The notes beneath the pieces were generated by a model, which saw nothing but the letters and a program-made list of their open reading frames with translations, did no database searches and was not told the origin of the DNA. Shown here one piece after another: positions 48,843 to 63,082 of a stretch of DNA of 64,000 bases. The DNA comes from Crotophaga sulcirostris (lineage: Eukaryota; Chordata; Aves; Cuculiformes; Crotophagidae). A program made the position numbers and the translations under genes. The DNA lies in NCBI GenBank assembly GCA_013397455.1, contig VYZB01000237.1, positions 1,166,472 to 1,230,471 on the forward strand, given 5' to 3'. Each line of letters begins with the position of its first letter. The stretch's first letter is position 1.

Positions 48843-51800
48843 ACCAATATATGTGCTTATCCTTAGGAGCAGCTTTCTTGAAATCAGAAACACTCTGTAT
48901 GACCTACCTTAACCAGTTATTTCATCTGCTATATACATAGAACAATTAAGACTGCTAATATTTTCGTAGCACAGAGAACAAAAAAGAATAGCAATTTCGA
49001 ATTGCAATGGATATCTCATTTTTAAATTTTGCGACAGAAAGAATTTTTCAGGGTTAAAGGCTACATTTTCACTTCATGTAAATGGCTCAAAGCATCCATC
49101 ATTTAACTTTTTATAGAATTTATATGTATGCATAATATACTTGGTAGAAGCCACTTACTTTAAACCTATCTTCTGCTGAATTCCTTCTCCATTATGAAAA
49201 TTATGTTGAACAGTCAAGACAAGCTAGCCATGGCTAAATATTCATTTAACTCCTTTTAGCTCAAACTGGCACTGAAATCTGATAAGCACCAAGTCTTTTA
49301 TTTCACACACACACATCCAGTCAGAGACCCATTTCATCTCTAATTACCATTTTTAATGTCTCAGTAATCCTTTACACCAAGTGCTTTCGGGCTATTACCC
49401 TGCAGTAATCTAAGCAGCACAAAATGTGAATGCGTATATTCCCACTTAGACAGAAGACACAGGGAGGACATCCTAGACAGCTTTTAGGTAAATGTGTGTG
49501 CACGTAACATGCCAAGCCACAGAAAAAGGCTTGTGCAGAATGCTGCTGTAGTTAGGAAAGAAAGCTTACAGAAGGGGAATGAACTTAGGTCTACAAACTT
49601 GTGGAATTTGCAGGAGAAAAGCTGTGTGCTCAGAATGTTTCCATCATTTATTAAATTTCTGCTTTGAAGCCAAGTTTCCTTCCAATGCATTCCCAACATT
49701 TTATTCCTTAATCTAGTAGGACAGCAGGAATAGGAAGATCTTTTCATGCAATTTAACAAATACCTTGAATTGTAAACAAGTTTCCAAGTGGTATGTAATT
49801 TTTTTCATAATGTCAATAATATGACAAAAATGGAGGAAGCGCTTTCGGACAGCATGTATGAGACTCATAACATTTAGTTAAGACTGACAGAGTATGAGTT
49901 CGCTACCAATGTTTGTTTCCATTTTCCAAAACAACTATTTTAAGCATAAGAAGAGCTTCCAGTGAAGGTCAAAAAAAATCACTGCTCATTGAAGAAACAG
50001 ATTCAAAAAATGCATTAAGGCAATTCCTTAACCTTTTAGAAGCAGTTAGGAATGTGCACATTTCTGATACACACACACTCCCCTCCAAGCAGGCAAAGAA
50101 CAAAGATCAGCGTGATAACCTGAAGTCTATTCCAAATCAAGATTCTAGAAGAGTAGTGAAAAATCTCTGAAAAGTCAATGGCAATTAGCATTCAGGAATT
50201 GGTGTTGCATGGTTGCTCTTTCTTCCTCCTTTCTCCTTTTCAACCACAGGAGTTTGTTTAGAATATCTTCCACTAAAAAATTTATAGTTACATTGAGTGA
50301 GCAGCAGTGTGGGACCTCTATCCCAATTTATTTTTTTTTCCCAAATGAAACCTTAAGCCAAGGAAAGCCTTTCTGGTGTTTGTGAGCCTTAAGAAGTCTT
50401 CTCAATTTCTAGAGCATACCGGATGACTATTGACATTTCTTTGCAAAAAAAAACAGAAGTTCCTCATAGTTCTCATGCAACACTTGCGGTTGTAAGTAAC
50501 TATGAACACCAGTAGTTTGTGATTTTTTTTTTCCTTTACAAAACATTTATTCAATCCTCTTCCCACATTGGATGAAGTGTCCTTCCTTTGCATTTTGATT
50601 TAGCTGATGTGTTAGAAACACTCTGCTTCTAGCCGAAGTTCTGTCTATACCTCATCAATTCTTTTAGTCAAATTTCTTAATTCTTCTCAAGAACAATTTT
50701 GAATATGTTGATCTCCAACTCTCATGTGTCCAGTTAGCCACGTTAGAGATTTTAACTGAATTACCCTTTGCCAATAATTAGTTCAGCATTTCTGTCATTG
50801 CTGAATTTGCAGAAAATGTTTGGTAACTTCTAAAATACTTTAGATGTTATTACTACCCAAGGATTAAAAAATCCATTTCAGAGACTGAAACCAAGTATGT
50901 CAGAGAACATCCAACCAGATTTCTCAGACTGTGTCAATATGCTTCCCCTTGTGCAACATTCAGAGCTGCTTTGAACTGCACATATTTTTGACTGCTCAGC
51001 ATTTGGCACACCACCTAAGGCCACTAGCACCCATATATACAGCTCATCACCAACATCTCAGAAAACACATCAAAAATGGTTTCACAAGACTGGTACATTC
51101 TACACAGCCAGCCAGTAAGTGCACATACATTCTGTATTTTAAGTCCCACTATCATTCATTTGGTGAGTACTAGGACTGTTTTACTAACAGTAACTCTCTA
51201 TTAAGTGAGCAAAATAAACATTTAAGTGGGCAGAGGGGAAACATCATAGACATAATGAACATGAACAATCTTGTCATTTCCTGTGCTTCCAGGTTGACTC
51301 CACATGGAAGGGGTAACTTTTTCAGAGATTTCCTTCAGACTAACCACTGACTCAGACGTGGACTGGCTGGCAGGAAATTGAGCTGGTTTTCACTTATGTA
51401 CACGCTCTCTACATCTTGCCTTGTCTCTTTCACGTGCACAATTATTCTGTATTTGTATATCCATGGAAGCCTTGTTGTAAAAAGCAACACTGGTAATGGT
51501 AGAACGGGTTCTGGGTCCTGTCCCAAAATCTTTAGCTTTTTCAGATTTTAGTGGTATTCTTCTGCAGGAAACAAAATGAAGACAGCAATAAAATCAAATG
51601 AAAAAAATAGTAAGACTACCCACTTGTTTTCTACTCCCCCACTCCTCCTTTCAAGTTTATTTTCCACAGCTCTTTAAAAAACAAAAGGACTCCAGTGCAT
51701 ATAAACAGTTTCAGGTTCCAAAAGGGATAGGTTACGTTATAAGAAAGCAAGAGAAAAGTGGTTTCTAAAAATATTCCCTGGTTTCAAAACATGGTATGAT

Positions 51801-54800
51801 GGAAAAAGAGGAACCAGCACTGTCAGTATCACTCCCTGGAAGGGAGTAACAAGACCAAAGAAATATTTCACAACCATTACAGAAGCTTATTACAGTTGGG
51901 GGTTGAGCTGTATCCAACTTCTCCTGTTCTCTTTTGTGGAACTATATTGAAGTGACAGGCTTACAGTTCCATTCTTTACAGTATGAAATTCACGTTTCAC
52001 TTTATTTCAAACTAGATCACTGTACTAGGGCATCCTGTTCCTTAGTATCCCTTAATGATTACAGCATAAACAATAACTTAAACTGCCTTGCAGTCGCACA
52101 GACCATGATAGGTTTTTCCATTATGCCTACCTCTTTCCTGCCAAGGTGAGCTGCTCTCCTCTATCATTCAGCATAGGATAGCAAACCAATTTATTAATTA
52201 AACATATTAGGTAAACTGGTGCAGAGAACATGACTGCTACTTAGAAGCCACTAAGAATTTCTGTTTGCCATACACCCTTCAGCCAGGGCTACAATCACTG
52301 TGTTGCTAAAGCAATCCCAAACAGCTGCTTCCAGATTGACTTTCCATACATTCACACAAGTGTAGCACCAGCAGAAAGGAAGAGTCACAAGAGACCTATG
52401 GTATGCCTGCCTGTCTCCATAGTTATGTCTGTAACTGGGCTAGAGGAGCCTGAGCTAGATAGCTAAAGACACTGTTTGTCTGCATGGTAGACACATCCTG
52501 CTTTAGTTGCATTGCACTGTCTCACACTCTGCTGACTCCCAAATACAGCAAAGCCTGCAGTTCCTTTACTTTACATATATGCTGCAGCCTCAGAAAACTT
52601 CTCCAGGCAGCAATTTTGAATAGTTTACTATTCTTTTTGATCCCAAACTTTGCATTCAGGAAAATAAAGCTACCTAATGACTACCTAGAAGTCATTTCCC
52701 CATTAGTGGCTTACCCACAGCCTCCTGGAAAGAAGGTACTCTAAACAGATGGCATGTTTTAAATATTTCTTTGCCTCTTTTCCTGAGCATCTCTCTATTT
52801 CATTTCATATGTGCAGCCAGCCAGAATATAATTAAGGGAGGTATACTGGGTATCTCTGTCCCTCTCTTCTCTAAATATTTTCTGAAGATGGAAGTAATAT
52901 CTATTCTAAAAGGCAATTCATAAACAGGGAATGAAAGCACGAAGCTTGCCTTTGTACATAAATACCATTTTTGAACTTTTAACCCTATTTAAGATCCATA
53001 CTCTCTCACTCCTACCTTCTAAAAAGTTGAGATAAGAGAATAGCAGGTCCAATCCACAATCAGACAACGATTACCTACATGATTAGAGCTTAAGATTTCC
53101 CAATACAAGTGGAAACATGCAGAGAAGTCCCTTTTCCTAATTCTATCCATGCCTAATCCAACAAGGATAAGTAAATTTCATCCTGAATAGTGAATTTACA
53201 CAGAAGTCAAAGGAAAACCCACACTTCTCAAAGATTTGCTCCTCCAGTAAAGCACTACTCCCTCCAACCAGCCCCCAAAATTAAGTGTGGCAAAGGAGTA
53301 ACTACTGTCCACCACAAAGTAACAGAAGGCTACTAGTTCACACAAGTTTGAAATACCTAACAAACATCCACTTAAACAGCACCTTAAATTCAAGTGAGTC
53401 AGTGACTGAACAAGATTTATATGCAAACCCATTTGCAGGAAAGAAAGCAATTTTTCAACCAACTCTGTACTCACACAGCTCAGACAGCCACTATCAAAAA
53501 ACAGTTTGTCTAGAGAGCTGTAGTAGTAGTTGAAATAGCATAGTAAATAGCTGTTCTAGATGAACCACCAAATGCAGCATTAGCCATTGTGTAGGACTGA
53601 TCCAAATGCCCCTTCTTCCTAGCTAGAAACAGCTGCTTGAAGAAGCAGGAAGCTTATGCTTCTTTAACTCTTCTATTGCAATAAACCCATGAAATAAAGA
53701 AAACAGTTATAGAGTTAAAGCATGCTGTGATTTTTAGGTATGACTGATCTTACCTTCAGGGTAGAAGGACAACTGCACACATGTAATTTAGTATTAAATA
53801 CAGGAAAGCTCATTCCTCTGTCCTGGAAAAAAGATATCTTTATCTTGCCAGAAGGCGAGAGAAACAGTGGAGAAGTATCTGGAAGTAAGAAAATCCACCT
53901 GCAGCAAGGTACCCCATCTCATAACAGCAGCATGTTTTGTCAGTGAATTATGAAAAAAGCAGAAGAGAAAATTTCCCTGGGGAAAATAACTACTTGCAAA
54001 AGCTTTCTTACAATTATCAGAAAAGGGGAAAAAATGTTCTTCAAGGACCGACAATGTGGAGACCACAACTTCTTAACTTTGTCAAAGCAAATTTTAGATT
54101 ACAGCAGTGGAAATGCATCCTAATTAAGGGATATTAAAGGAGTTGCTCCCCATGAAAAATAAAGGGTCTAAAGGTACAACACGGTAAAGTTATACAGTGT
54201 AATGAACAGCACAGAAGGGTAGGTCAGGAACATATATTCAACCTTTATCATGAACTTACAAGTAGACAAGATAACTGAAAGGCTACTAAATTAAAAATGG
54301 TAACAAAAAAACACCTTTTCATATAGAAGTTCTTGTTTATGTACTAATTACTGTGCCTCATTACAGCCAGAAACAGAAGGCAAGTGCTTAGTAAAACTGC
54401 CAGAAAGAATGATATTTGCAAGGGTATCCAACACCATTAGAAGCAATATTTAAATTAACTGTTTTCAAAGGGCACTACCCCACAAGCTCTAGGTGATATC
54501 CATTACCCTGTAATCAAGAAGATCCCTTCACCTTGACAGGTTCTGTGGCTCCCAAGAAACTGTTTTCACACCTCCCACTGAAACAGACCCCAGCCTCTTG
54601 GAAATGAATCACTCCAATTACAAGAAAGGCTACATGATCCATCTGTAAGAGATAATTTTCCAGTTTACAAGTTCACTGTGTGCAAAAAAAACTCATTTGT
54701 TTTTAAGCATGGTTGAAATACTGCTAATTCTGTTCCAGCAATATTTAGTGTATTATCAGTAATGCAGAACTTTGTCTTATGCATATCTTACCTCAACTTC

Positions 54801-57800
54801 AATTCCCATTTCTTGTCAGCACACAGAACTGGATTTAATTTTTTATTTGTGATTACTGCAAAAGAAAAAAATTCCGGTAATGATCCAATAATTACCTAAC
54901 TATAGATTATTAAGTTGGAGTGGTACCATTGAGTGTTAGGTGTCACAACCCAAACCAGTAACTGGCTATTCCATTTATCTTCATTTAATAAAAACTGTAC
55001 ATTAATCAAATACACAGGTATGGCAATCTAAATAACAATGTTATTTCAGTAAGGCTGCTGAACTTTCAGGGAAGCCAAGAAACACAGAATAAACTGTTGT
55101 ATTAGTCAATCCTCAAACACAAGTTTAAATTTGGAAGTGAAGCGGTCTGTTCATAAAACAATGATAATTAATACCCTGAACACTTGCTAAATACTGCCCC
55201 TTTTCCCATTTTGGTTGATTTAAAGCAATCTACTGCTGTTTCAATACCCAAATCCTTAACCCATGAACAGCATACAAAGGAGTTATGGCCAATGGTTTAA
55301 AACTGACCAGAGACAACACTTATGTGCAGAAAGTTAACAGGAAGGTATTGTTGCAACTGAACAGTCAAATTCAGCTCCTTGTATCAAATAGATTAAGCTG
55401 AAACAAATTCAACTGAGCAGTAGAAATGTAAAAAAAGATAAATTACTTGGGAAAAGTTATGTGCTGAGATTCAGTTATTATATGTTACACTAAGTTGTTT
55501 TCATAAAATCCAGAATTACATATTTCTAAGGTCATCACTCAGTGTTCACTGGCAAAAATTTGAAATAAACCCCCAGAAAACTACTTCCTCAATACATTTT
55601 ACCATATAGTATGCTGCAGTCCGGTTTGTATTAGCCACTGTTGTCATGGTTATCAGTCTCAGAATTCATAAGTAAGTTTCTCATTTCCTATCTCCCCACA
55701 CACTATGAATAATGCCAGCTATTTATTGCAGAATTCATACCTTACCTTGCTCTTTGTCACCTTAAAGTGGTTTTGTACGTATGTTTTCAGAACATTAAGT
55801 ATGCCCAGTGCCATACTAAACAATACACACTAGAAGAGCTGCATTCTAAAAACAGACACTCAGGAAAAACTGTATATTAGGTAAAAAGAAAGTTCTGCTC
55901 TCATTCAAAAGTTTCATCCTCATGGGCACTAACTCTGTAGTTTCTGCAGTGTAAATAGTATAAATAGCCCCACAGTTCCCAGGTCACCTAAGCAATCAGA
56001 GAATTCACTGTCTTGGGAAGTATCATTAAGAATGTCTCTCATTATTGCAGAATTCAGAGTTTGAAACCACTCAGTTTGCCATGGTAACTGCATGCAGTTG
56101 GTAGGGAATTAGAACAATGACACCTCTAAAATGATTGACCACTGCTGACTGGGGGACCTGAAATTCTCTAGCTTGTTTGCAGGAGGGAGGAATTTCTTTA
56201 ATTTCTTTTTGACAGCATTTTGGTAACTCTGCATAGAGATGCTGGAATCAAATCTCACTCAACAGGATAGTAGGGCCCCTAAACCTAAATCACATGAAAA
56301 ACACATGAAAGAAGTTCAAAATACATACTATCACCCACCAACTCCACATTCAGTCTACTCCACCTTGTCCTATACACATCTATACAAAACAAAGAAGCAG
56401 CAGGGACATGCTACTGCTAGAACTGCATGCAAAGAAAGGCACAGCAGGATATCACTTGTATGGCTGTAGATTGGATTCTGGCATTTCGTACTTTCCATAA
56501 GATGTGCAGAATGGAGTCTATCTTTCCACCTGTAAGTCAGTTTTCCTTTCTGATCAATGAAAACAAACAGGCCCTTATATGTAAGTGGTCTGCTTCGTCT
56601 CCAAGTAAATATCCTCATGTCCTACCTGCACTTGTCCTTAGTAGTGTGTTTCTCAAGGTAATTTGTTAATGCATCAAAGCCTTTAGATGATTACTTCCTC
56701 AAGCTGTAGATTAAATCAAGATGTGAGTAGTCACACACTTCCTACCAAGCTTAGTCACAGCTCAGGCATGACAGAAACAAGCTCAGTTCCTCCAGGGAAC
56801 TGAAAACAGCAGCCACAGTAATTGAGTAGAGTTAGGACATTCAGCTGTCCAACCTCTGTGAATTGTTATCAGCAATTAAAGGCATTTAGCAAGTCCCTTG
56901 CTGGGGGCAATTTGCAAATGCAGTTCTGTTGTATTTTTTCCTGAGCTAGAAAAACGTGAAATACTTGCATATTTGAGAGCCAGTATTCAAGATGGCAACA
57001 AGGTTTAAGTAATCCATCCCAACTTTCTGCTGTTTATTACCTTTGACTTTTGTTTTTTCTTTTTTTTGTGCAGAGTGCATGAATGTAAAAGTAAACCTAA
57101 ATTAAAGTAGTTGTATGCTAAGCAATTGTCTAAGTATAGAATAATTTGAAAGAAATGCTGACCTTCAGCATAAGCTTTATGAGTGGGAAAGACAGAGTAA
57201 AATTTCACCCAGGAAAGTCATACAGAAACAGTCACTAAAGTAGTGGATGAGAGCTCTGTTCTGCTGAGTCACTTACACCTTCTAATTAAGCTTGGCAGCT
57301 TTTGAAGAAGCATAACATAGTACATAAATATCTGATTTCATTCCAAGTCTAGAAGTCTTCCCTTTTAGCATTTCCTCCCTTTCTTGATATTGTTGCTTTT
57401 GTGGCAAGAGATTCAAAGTTTCCCTTAGCTCTTACTCAACATCCTGAAAACTCTCCTGAAAATACCTCCTCTCCAAGAAGAGTATCTGTCACAGCAATTC
57501 AGAAATCACCAAGGGTTCATATTTCCCCTCACACACATGCACAACTCTACCACTGGACATTGCTTGATGTTACAAAAAGGACAGATGTCCAAGACCATGC
57601 CATGAAAAACATACACACAATTTCTACAATTCAAATAGAAGACTTAATATTCTACAGCATTTAAATAAATGTTTATAACATTTATCTAAAGGTAAGTTCA
57701 GCATTTGAAACCAAATGCTTCCTAGGAAAATGACACTTCTCATTTTCAAAGGACAAAATGAAACTTAAATGACTAGCTATGGTATCCTCTTAAGTAAGCA

Positions 57801-60800
57801 GCTCATGAAGATCCTTTAAAGCAAAAAGCACAGGAAAATAATGCAATGTGCTTTTTTCCTAATCTGATTAAAAATTTAAGTATGAAAGCTACATTAGTAA
57901 TTTTACTGATATCAACCTACTGACATTCTGACCTATGAAACTCACTGAAAAACTGCAGTTCTGCTGAATATCAGATTTCTTACATAAATAAGGAAATGGC
58001 TCCCAACACAGCTAAAGGTAAATTTAATTGTGAGATTTCCTATACCGTTGTCAACACTTGACAATTACTGCTGCTCTGTTTCAGATATGAATAGCCCAAT
58101 ATCAGTCTACCTAAATTTGGCCAAATATCTTTGACTTCTTCTCCAAAGTGTTATGAAATCATGATTCAAAAATAGCTTTTTTCAAATAAAACCAGGCACA
58201 AGAAAAACCAAGGGAAGTTTCTTAGACAGTTTAAGTATCATCACCTGAAGTTATAATCTTTAAAACAGACTTTGAAATAATCTCTCATTCCAACATTTAG
58301 TTCATTGTTTTCCTAGCAGAAGCAGGCTTAGAAAGTAGATACACATCTTGAACTGTATATTTGTAACTTCAGCATGCTGCCTCTTATCATATTTAGTGGA
58401 ATTTCTTATCATTTAATAGCACGTCATACAACAGCAATGAACTATTCTCCCCTCTCTCCTAGTTTTTTTCCAGGCACATTGACTTCATTGTCTGCACAAA
58501 ATATTTTTGTTTTAGCATGAAAACACGTTCAGTTACTGTTCAGTCAGTGAACAACCCTCAACTCTTTTGCTGAAATCGCTGATTTTGCCTTAGTGGAACC
58601 AAGGCAAGTGAGTATTGCCCAACCTTCCTCCATCATGTGAGGTAGTACAGATGTGTCACTCAGCCAAATCATGGATACTATTAGTTATACCAAATTCTGA
58701 GGCCTATGTCGCCCCGAACTCCCCTTCTTGTTAAGGACTCAGGAAAGAGACAGAAAAGAAAAAGCTACTGAGAATGAGAAAATGGTCTACTACTTCCTCA
58801 CATTTAAGGGTACCACAGAAAAATGGAGATGGGCAGTGGAGTAAAGACTGTGTGACAAGGTCAAGCACAATATATTCAGTTAACAAATTTAGATGTGTTT
58901 TACCTGTGATACAAGTAGTCACATTAAGAATTCACCCCCCAGCCCCCTTCAAACATTGACCAAACCGCTTCAAATAGGAAAGGAAATCCCCAGTTCTGTG
59001 CAAAGAAGCATCCATGTCCATGCTCAATCCTTTTAAAAATCTCAAAGCATTAGGGCCATAAATTTATCATAAAAGGATAAGTTTACCACAGAAGCTCAAG
59101 TTAATGGAACTGTGCTGATATATAGCAGCCAAGAGGTTGACCCCAATTAACTCTGCTACTTCAAAATGTGTCTTTAGAAAAAAACAATTACCATGTAAAT
59201 ACAATGACTTTGTTATCAACATACAGCTGGGGTCTACCCATGGCAATCATTTCAATATTATAGACTCCCCAGGCAAACATTAATATGCTGTATTTTATGC
59301 AGTGATCTGCACTCTCTGTAAGTACTTTTGACAGATGACAGCTTCTCCCTGTGAGCCAGGCTCCATGGTATCGCAAAACTCCTCCTGTTGTTCTGACCAA
59401 ATAATTCAATTTCTTCCGAGCAAAAGCAAAATTAAAGCCTTACATTGGAATGACTGAAGTATACTTAAAGCAGGTCTGTACTGGAAGTTATTCACTCTTT
59501 TTTACTCCTTTCATTATGCCCAAGTATCTTATCCTCCAAGATTAATAAAACCTAGAAAGCCTTCGACTTAGTTCATCTCCACAGAATTAGAATTGATCTT
59601 GGGAAATACACCCTATTTTGCCAAATTTAATTTGCTTTTTAATTACGTTGCTAACAACTCATCACATTTCATTTTTTTCTTGGAGGCATGTTTTTTTTCC
59701 AGCTATTCCAAAAAGCATCAGAGCACACCATGGATGTGAGTGAATAGTCAACACCAGTATAAGCTCACTTTTTTACTTTGTATTGTAAAAATGGAAAAGA
59801 ACAGAACTAACAGGTACAAAACACTTATTTTAATCATTTCACAAGCACAGATACTTTCATACGCAATTACTTTTCAAAACTTCATTCTAAACATTTACAC
59901 TTTATCTTAACAAAAATATAAGAATTAAGATAAATTATTTTCCTTTGACCTTTAATAGAAATAAAGATAACTAAGTATTTTAAGAAATAAAAAATGTGTC
60001 AGTTTTCTGAAGCGTCTTCAAATATTTCAAAAAAAAAAATGTAATTTTCACCCTAGGCTTAAAAAAAATGAGCCTACAAATAAGTTCAGTGATTTGCTGC
60101 ATGTCAAAGTAAAAACTGAGGAAGAGACAGAAATAGAACAGCTTCCTTATTCCCAGCCCAGGCCCTGTATATTATTGCAATTTACCTTTAGCCATAGTAA
60201 TTTTGCAAGAGAGCTGTGGCTGACAGCAGCCAGAAGGTAATTAAAGGACACAAGTGAACAACGCAAATTCCACAGCTGAAGGCCTTAAAATACATTTTTT
60301 AACCCCTAAAGAAAATTATTTGGGTTTTGTTAAAATTAAAAAGGCAAACAGTTTTTGTCTCCACTAAATATTGAAACAAGCAGCTTGTGATAAGGACTTT
60401 AAGGTTTAAACATTCGCCATACATTATCTGGCTCTATACTTGGTCTACAGTTATCAGAAGCCCTAAGGCAACTAATCTCTCCCAAATCAGTCCTGTACAA
60501 ACATTTTCTGTTTGTAAAAGGGAAAAATTTCAAACCACTCCAAAACCTGTATGTTAAATATTGTACGGATACTTAGACACGTGCACACCAACCCCCTTCC
60601 TTCCTGGGCCTTTGTTTCAACTACAATGATGTCTGACAGGATCCTGCCCAAGTCTTTTCCTCAGACCTGTCCTTCAGAAACTCTAGGAATAGATCTTTAG
60701 AGAAGTCATGGTCGTCTTAGCACATCACCAATCACAGACGTAAGGACTCTGGAAGGAATAAGTTGGTCAGGGCAGTCCCGACAGCCAACTAACATCAGCT

Positions 60801-61116
60801 AAAGCTGAATTCAAAAAAGCATCTGTCCCATTGCACCTTCAGCACTGGGATTCCTGGGCTGCAGCATCTACTGAAGACGTAGTCAGAATAAAAAGAGATA
60901 CTTCCTTCACACCCCAACTCAAAAATATTACCAAAAAAGTCATTATTTATAGTTAAGGAAAACACTTGTTCCTGTCTGCTGTTGATGTTGCAAAGGAGAG
61001 CTTTTTTACTGTACTAATATTATATTATTTGCTGAGTGAAATTTGTCAGTGACTGAAGTTAGAAATTAGGTCTTTATTTCTTTCTATGTAATCGAGGATA
61101 GTATATGTTCAGTGAT
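48843..61116. other. Long repeat-poor intronic stretch (12.3 kb)
   Basis: No transposable element was recognised in about 12 kb. Two short stretches resemble conserved regulatory DNA (about 56855-56930 and 60165-60300). The rest is AT-rich with small A or T runs. Confidence 0.5.
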
Positions 61117-61640
61117 CATAAAATCACAGAATGCCAGGTTAGAAAGGGCAGCGAAGATCTAGTCCTACCTTTTTAGGCGTTATATAGTCTAAATGAGATG
61201 GCCCAGCACCCTGTCAAGCTGAGCCTTTGACACGACCAGTGTAGAGGAATCCACAACTTTCCTAGAGAGATTATTTCCATGTTTAATGTTTTTCATGGTA
61301 AAAAAATCTCTCATGGAATCCATTCAAAGTCTCCTCACGAGCAATTTATGCCCATTACCGCTTGTCTTTTCCGTGTGACTCCTTGTAAAAAGGGAGTCTC
61401 CATCCTCTTTTTAGACACCCTTTATGTACTAGTACACGGCAATAAGCCTTCTCCTCTCAAGGTTTAAGACAGTTCTCAGCCTTACTTTGTATGGTAGGTT
61501 CCCTAGTCCTCTGATTATCTTAGTGGCCTTTCTCTGGACCCTCTCCAGCCTGTCCACTTTTGTATAGCAGGAACCAAAACCCAGTAATGTCACCTTCCAA
61601 GGACACACTCAAAGTGTGAGGACAAAGACTGTGCAGTGAG
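61117..61640 (-). mobile_element. CR1 LINE 3' fragment, old
   Basis: About 520 bp of diverged minus-strand CR1. The left edge on the plus strand reads aaatcacagaatgccaggtt, the typical reversed 3' end. It continues through ccaggtt and ccacaactttcctagag blocks to ttctctggaccctctccagc. The frame is broken. The right boundary is approximate. Confidence 0.85.
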
Positions 61641-62216
61641 AGGTAAACTTGGTAACCTTGTGTACCTGATAACCACCTCTTAGTACCAAGCGCAGACAAA
61701 TGTGACTTGAGAGAGGTTCTGTATCTCTGCTGTGGAAGATGGCACCATGTGCCACAGACCAATATTTACAGTTTGGCAAACTCACCTACAATTGTGAAAG
61801 GCATTCATTTCTACATAATAGTGTGAATACTGAAAGATTTAATGAATTGTGGAATTGTGCCTCAAGTGTCCTTCCACTTAAGTTATAAATTCAGTACCTC
61901 ATTATGGTGGCAAAGGAAAAAAGTGACCTGGAACATTTTAAAATAAAAGGTTCCTAGTTTAGCAAATTCTCCTTACTTTTATTCCTACAAATTCAGTTAA
62001 GAGACACACAAACCCCCTCAAATAAACAAAACTCATAACATCAAATGAACCACGGAAATTCATTAAATGATCTACTGAACATGGCACAGTTTCATTCAAA
62101 AGGACCAGAGCTTTTGAGTTATTAATTTCTATAGTTTCAGGCAAAGCACGTAGTCAAAGTCTCCTGAGTAGAAAACCTTGTTCTATTTGACAAATACAAC
62201 AGAAACAGTACAAATT
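61641..62216. other. Unique intronic sequence
   Basis: AT-rich sequence between CR1 copies. I see nothing recognisable in it. Confidence 0.5.
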
Positions 62217-62507
62217 AGATGGCCTTCTACAACGGGACTACAGCATTGGTGGATAGAGGCAGAGTAACTGACATCTACCTTGGCTTGTGCAAGCATTCAC
62301 CACAGTCCCGCATGACATTGTCTCCAAATTGGAGAGACACGGATATGAGAGATTAACCGCTCGGTGGATAAGGAATTAACTGGACGGTCACACTCCAAGA
62401 GTTTTAGTCCATGGCAACCAGTGGGAGGTGTCCCTGCCCATGGCATTGGGGTTGGAACTAGACTTTAAGGTCCCTTCCAACCCAAACCATTCTATAATTC
62501 TATGACT
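62217..62507 (+). mobile_element. CR1 LINE with internal deletion (RT core joined to 3' end)
   Basis: The first 200 bp (62217-62416) resemble the CR1 reverse transcriptase core: ttctacaacgggactacagc, gacatctaccttggcttgtg (decayed form of the D-x-IYLD motif, box A), then ctcggtggataaggaatt. The sequence then jumps at about 62417 to the 3' terminal part agtgggaggtgtccctgccc and ends in ccattctataattctatgac. At least several hundred bases of ORF2 are missing. This is the only place in the window where the CR1 catalytic RT region is seen. Confidence 0.85.
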
Positions 62508-62654
62508 CCCTATGTAAAGGCATTACACAAATGCTCTCTTTGTAGAGATTTACAAAAAAATTGCTTAAGCAAGAGTTTTAAGGTTACCTTCACATAGTTT
62601 ATTTACCATTACTTTTGCTGCAGTTCAAGTGTCTCCAGAAGACAGTGATTTCCC

Positions 62655-63082
62655 TGTACTTTCAGCAAGTTTGCTGATGAGACAAAACTGGGATGAGTGG
62701 CTCATACACCAGTGGGTCATGCTCCCATCCAGAGGGACCTTGACAGGCTGGAGAAATGGGCTGAAAGAAACCACCGGAAGTTCAACCACAGGAAGTGCAA
62801 AGCTCTGCACCCGGGAGGAGCGACCCCAAGCACCACTACATGCTGGGGACCACCCACCTAGAAAGCAGCTTGGTAGAAAATGACTAGCGGATCCTGATGG
62901 ACACCAAGTTGAACATGAGCCAGCAAATGTGCCCATGTGGCAAAGGAGGCCAATGGCATCCACGGCTGCATTAGAGTATTGCCAGCAGGTTCAGGGAGGT
63001 ATCCAGGTCTGGGGTCCCCAGTACAAGAGACATGGGCATATTACAGAGTCCAACAAAGGATCAAGGAGATGAAGGGATTGCA
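62655..63082 (+). mobile_element. CR1 LINE, lacking the 3' end
   Basis: About 430 bp of plus-strand CR1 ORF2 DNA: agcaagtttgctgatgagac, gaccttgacaggctggagaa, a lysine- and cysteine-coding gcacccggg block, aacatgagccagca, then ggtccccagtacaagaga and gagatgaagggattgc, where it stops. It has no ATTCTATG tail, like the copy at 33204-33622. The plus and minus frames drawn over it are fragments and shadows. Confidence 0.9.

Noticed and set aside
62625..62963. 112-codon minus-strand frame
   Set aside because: Antisense of the plus-strand CR1 at 62655-63082.
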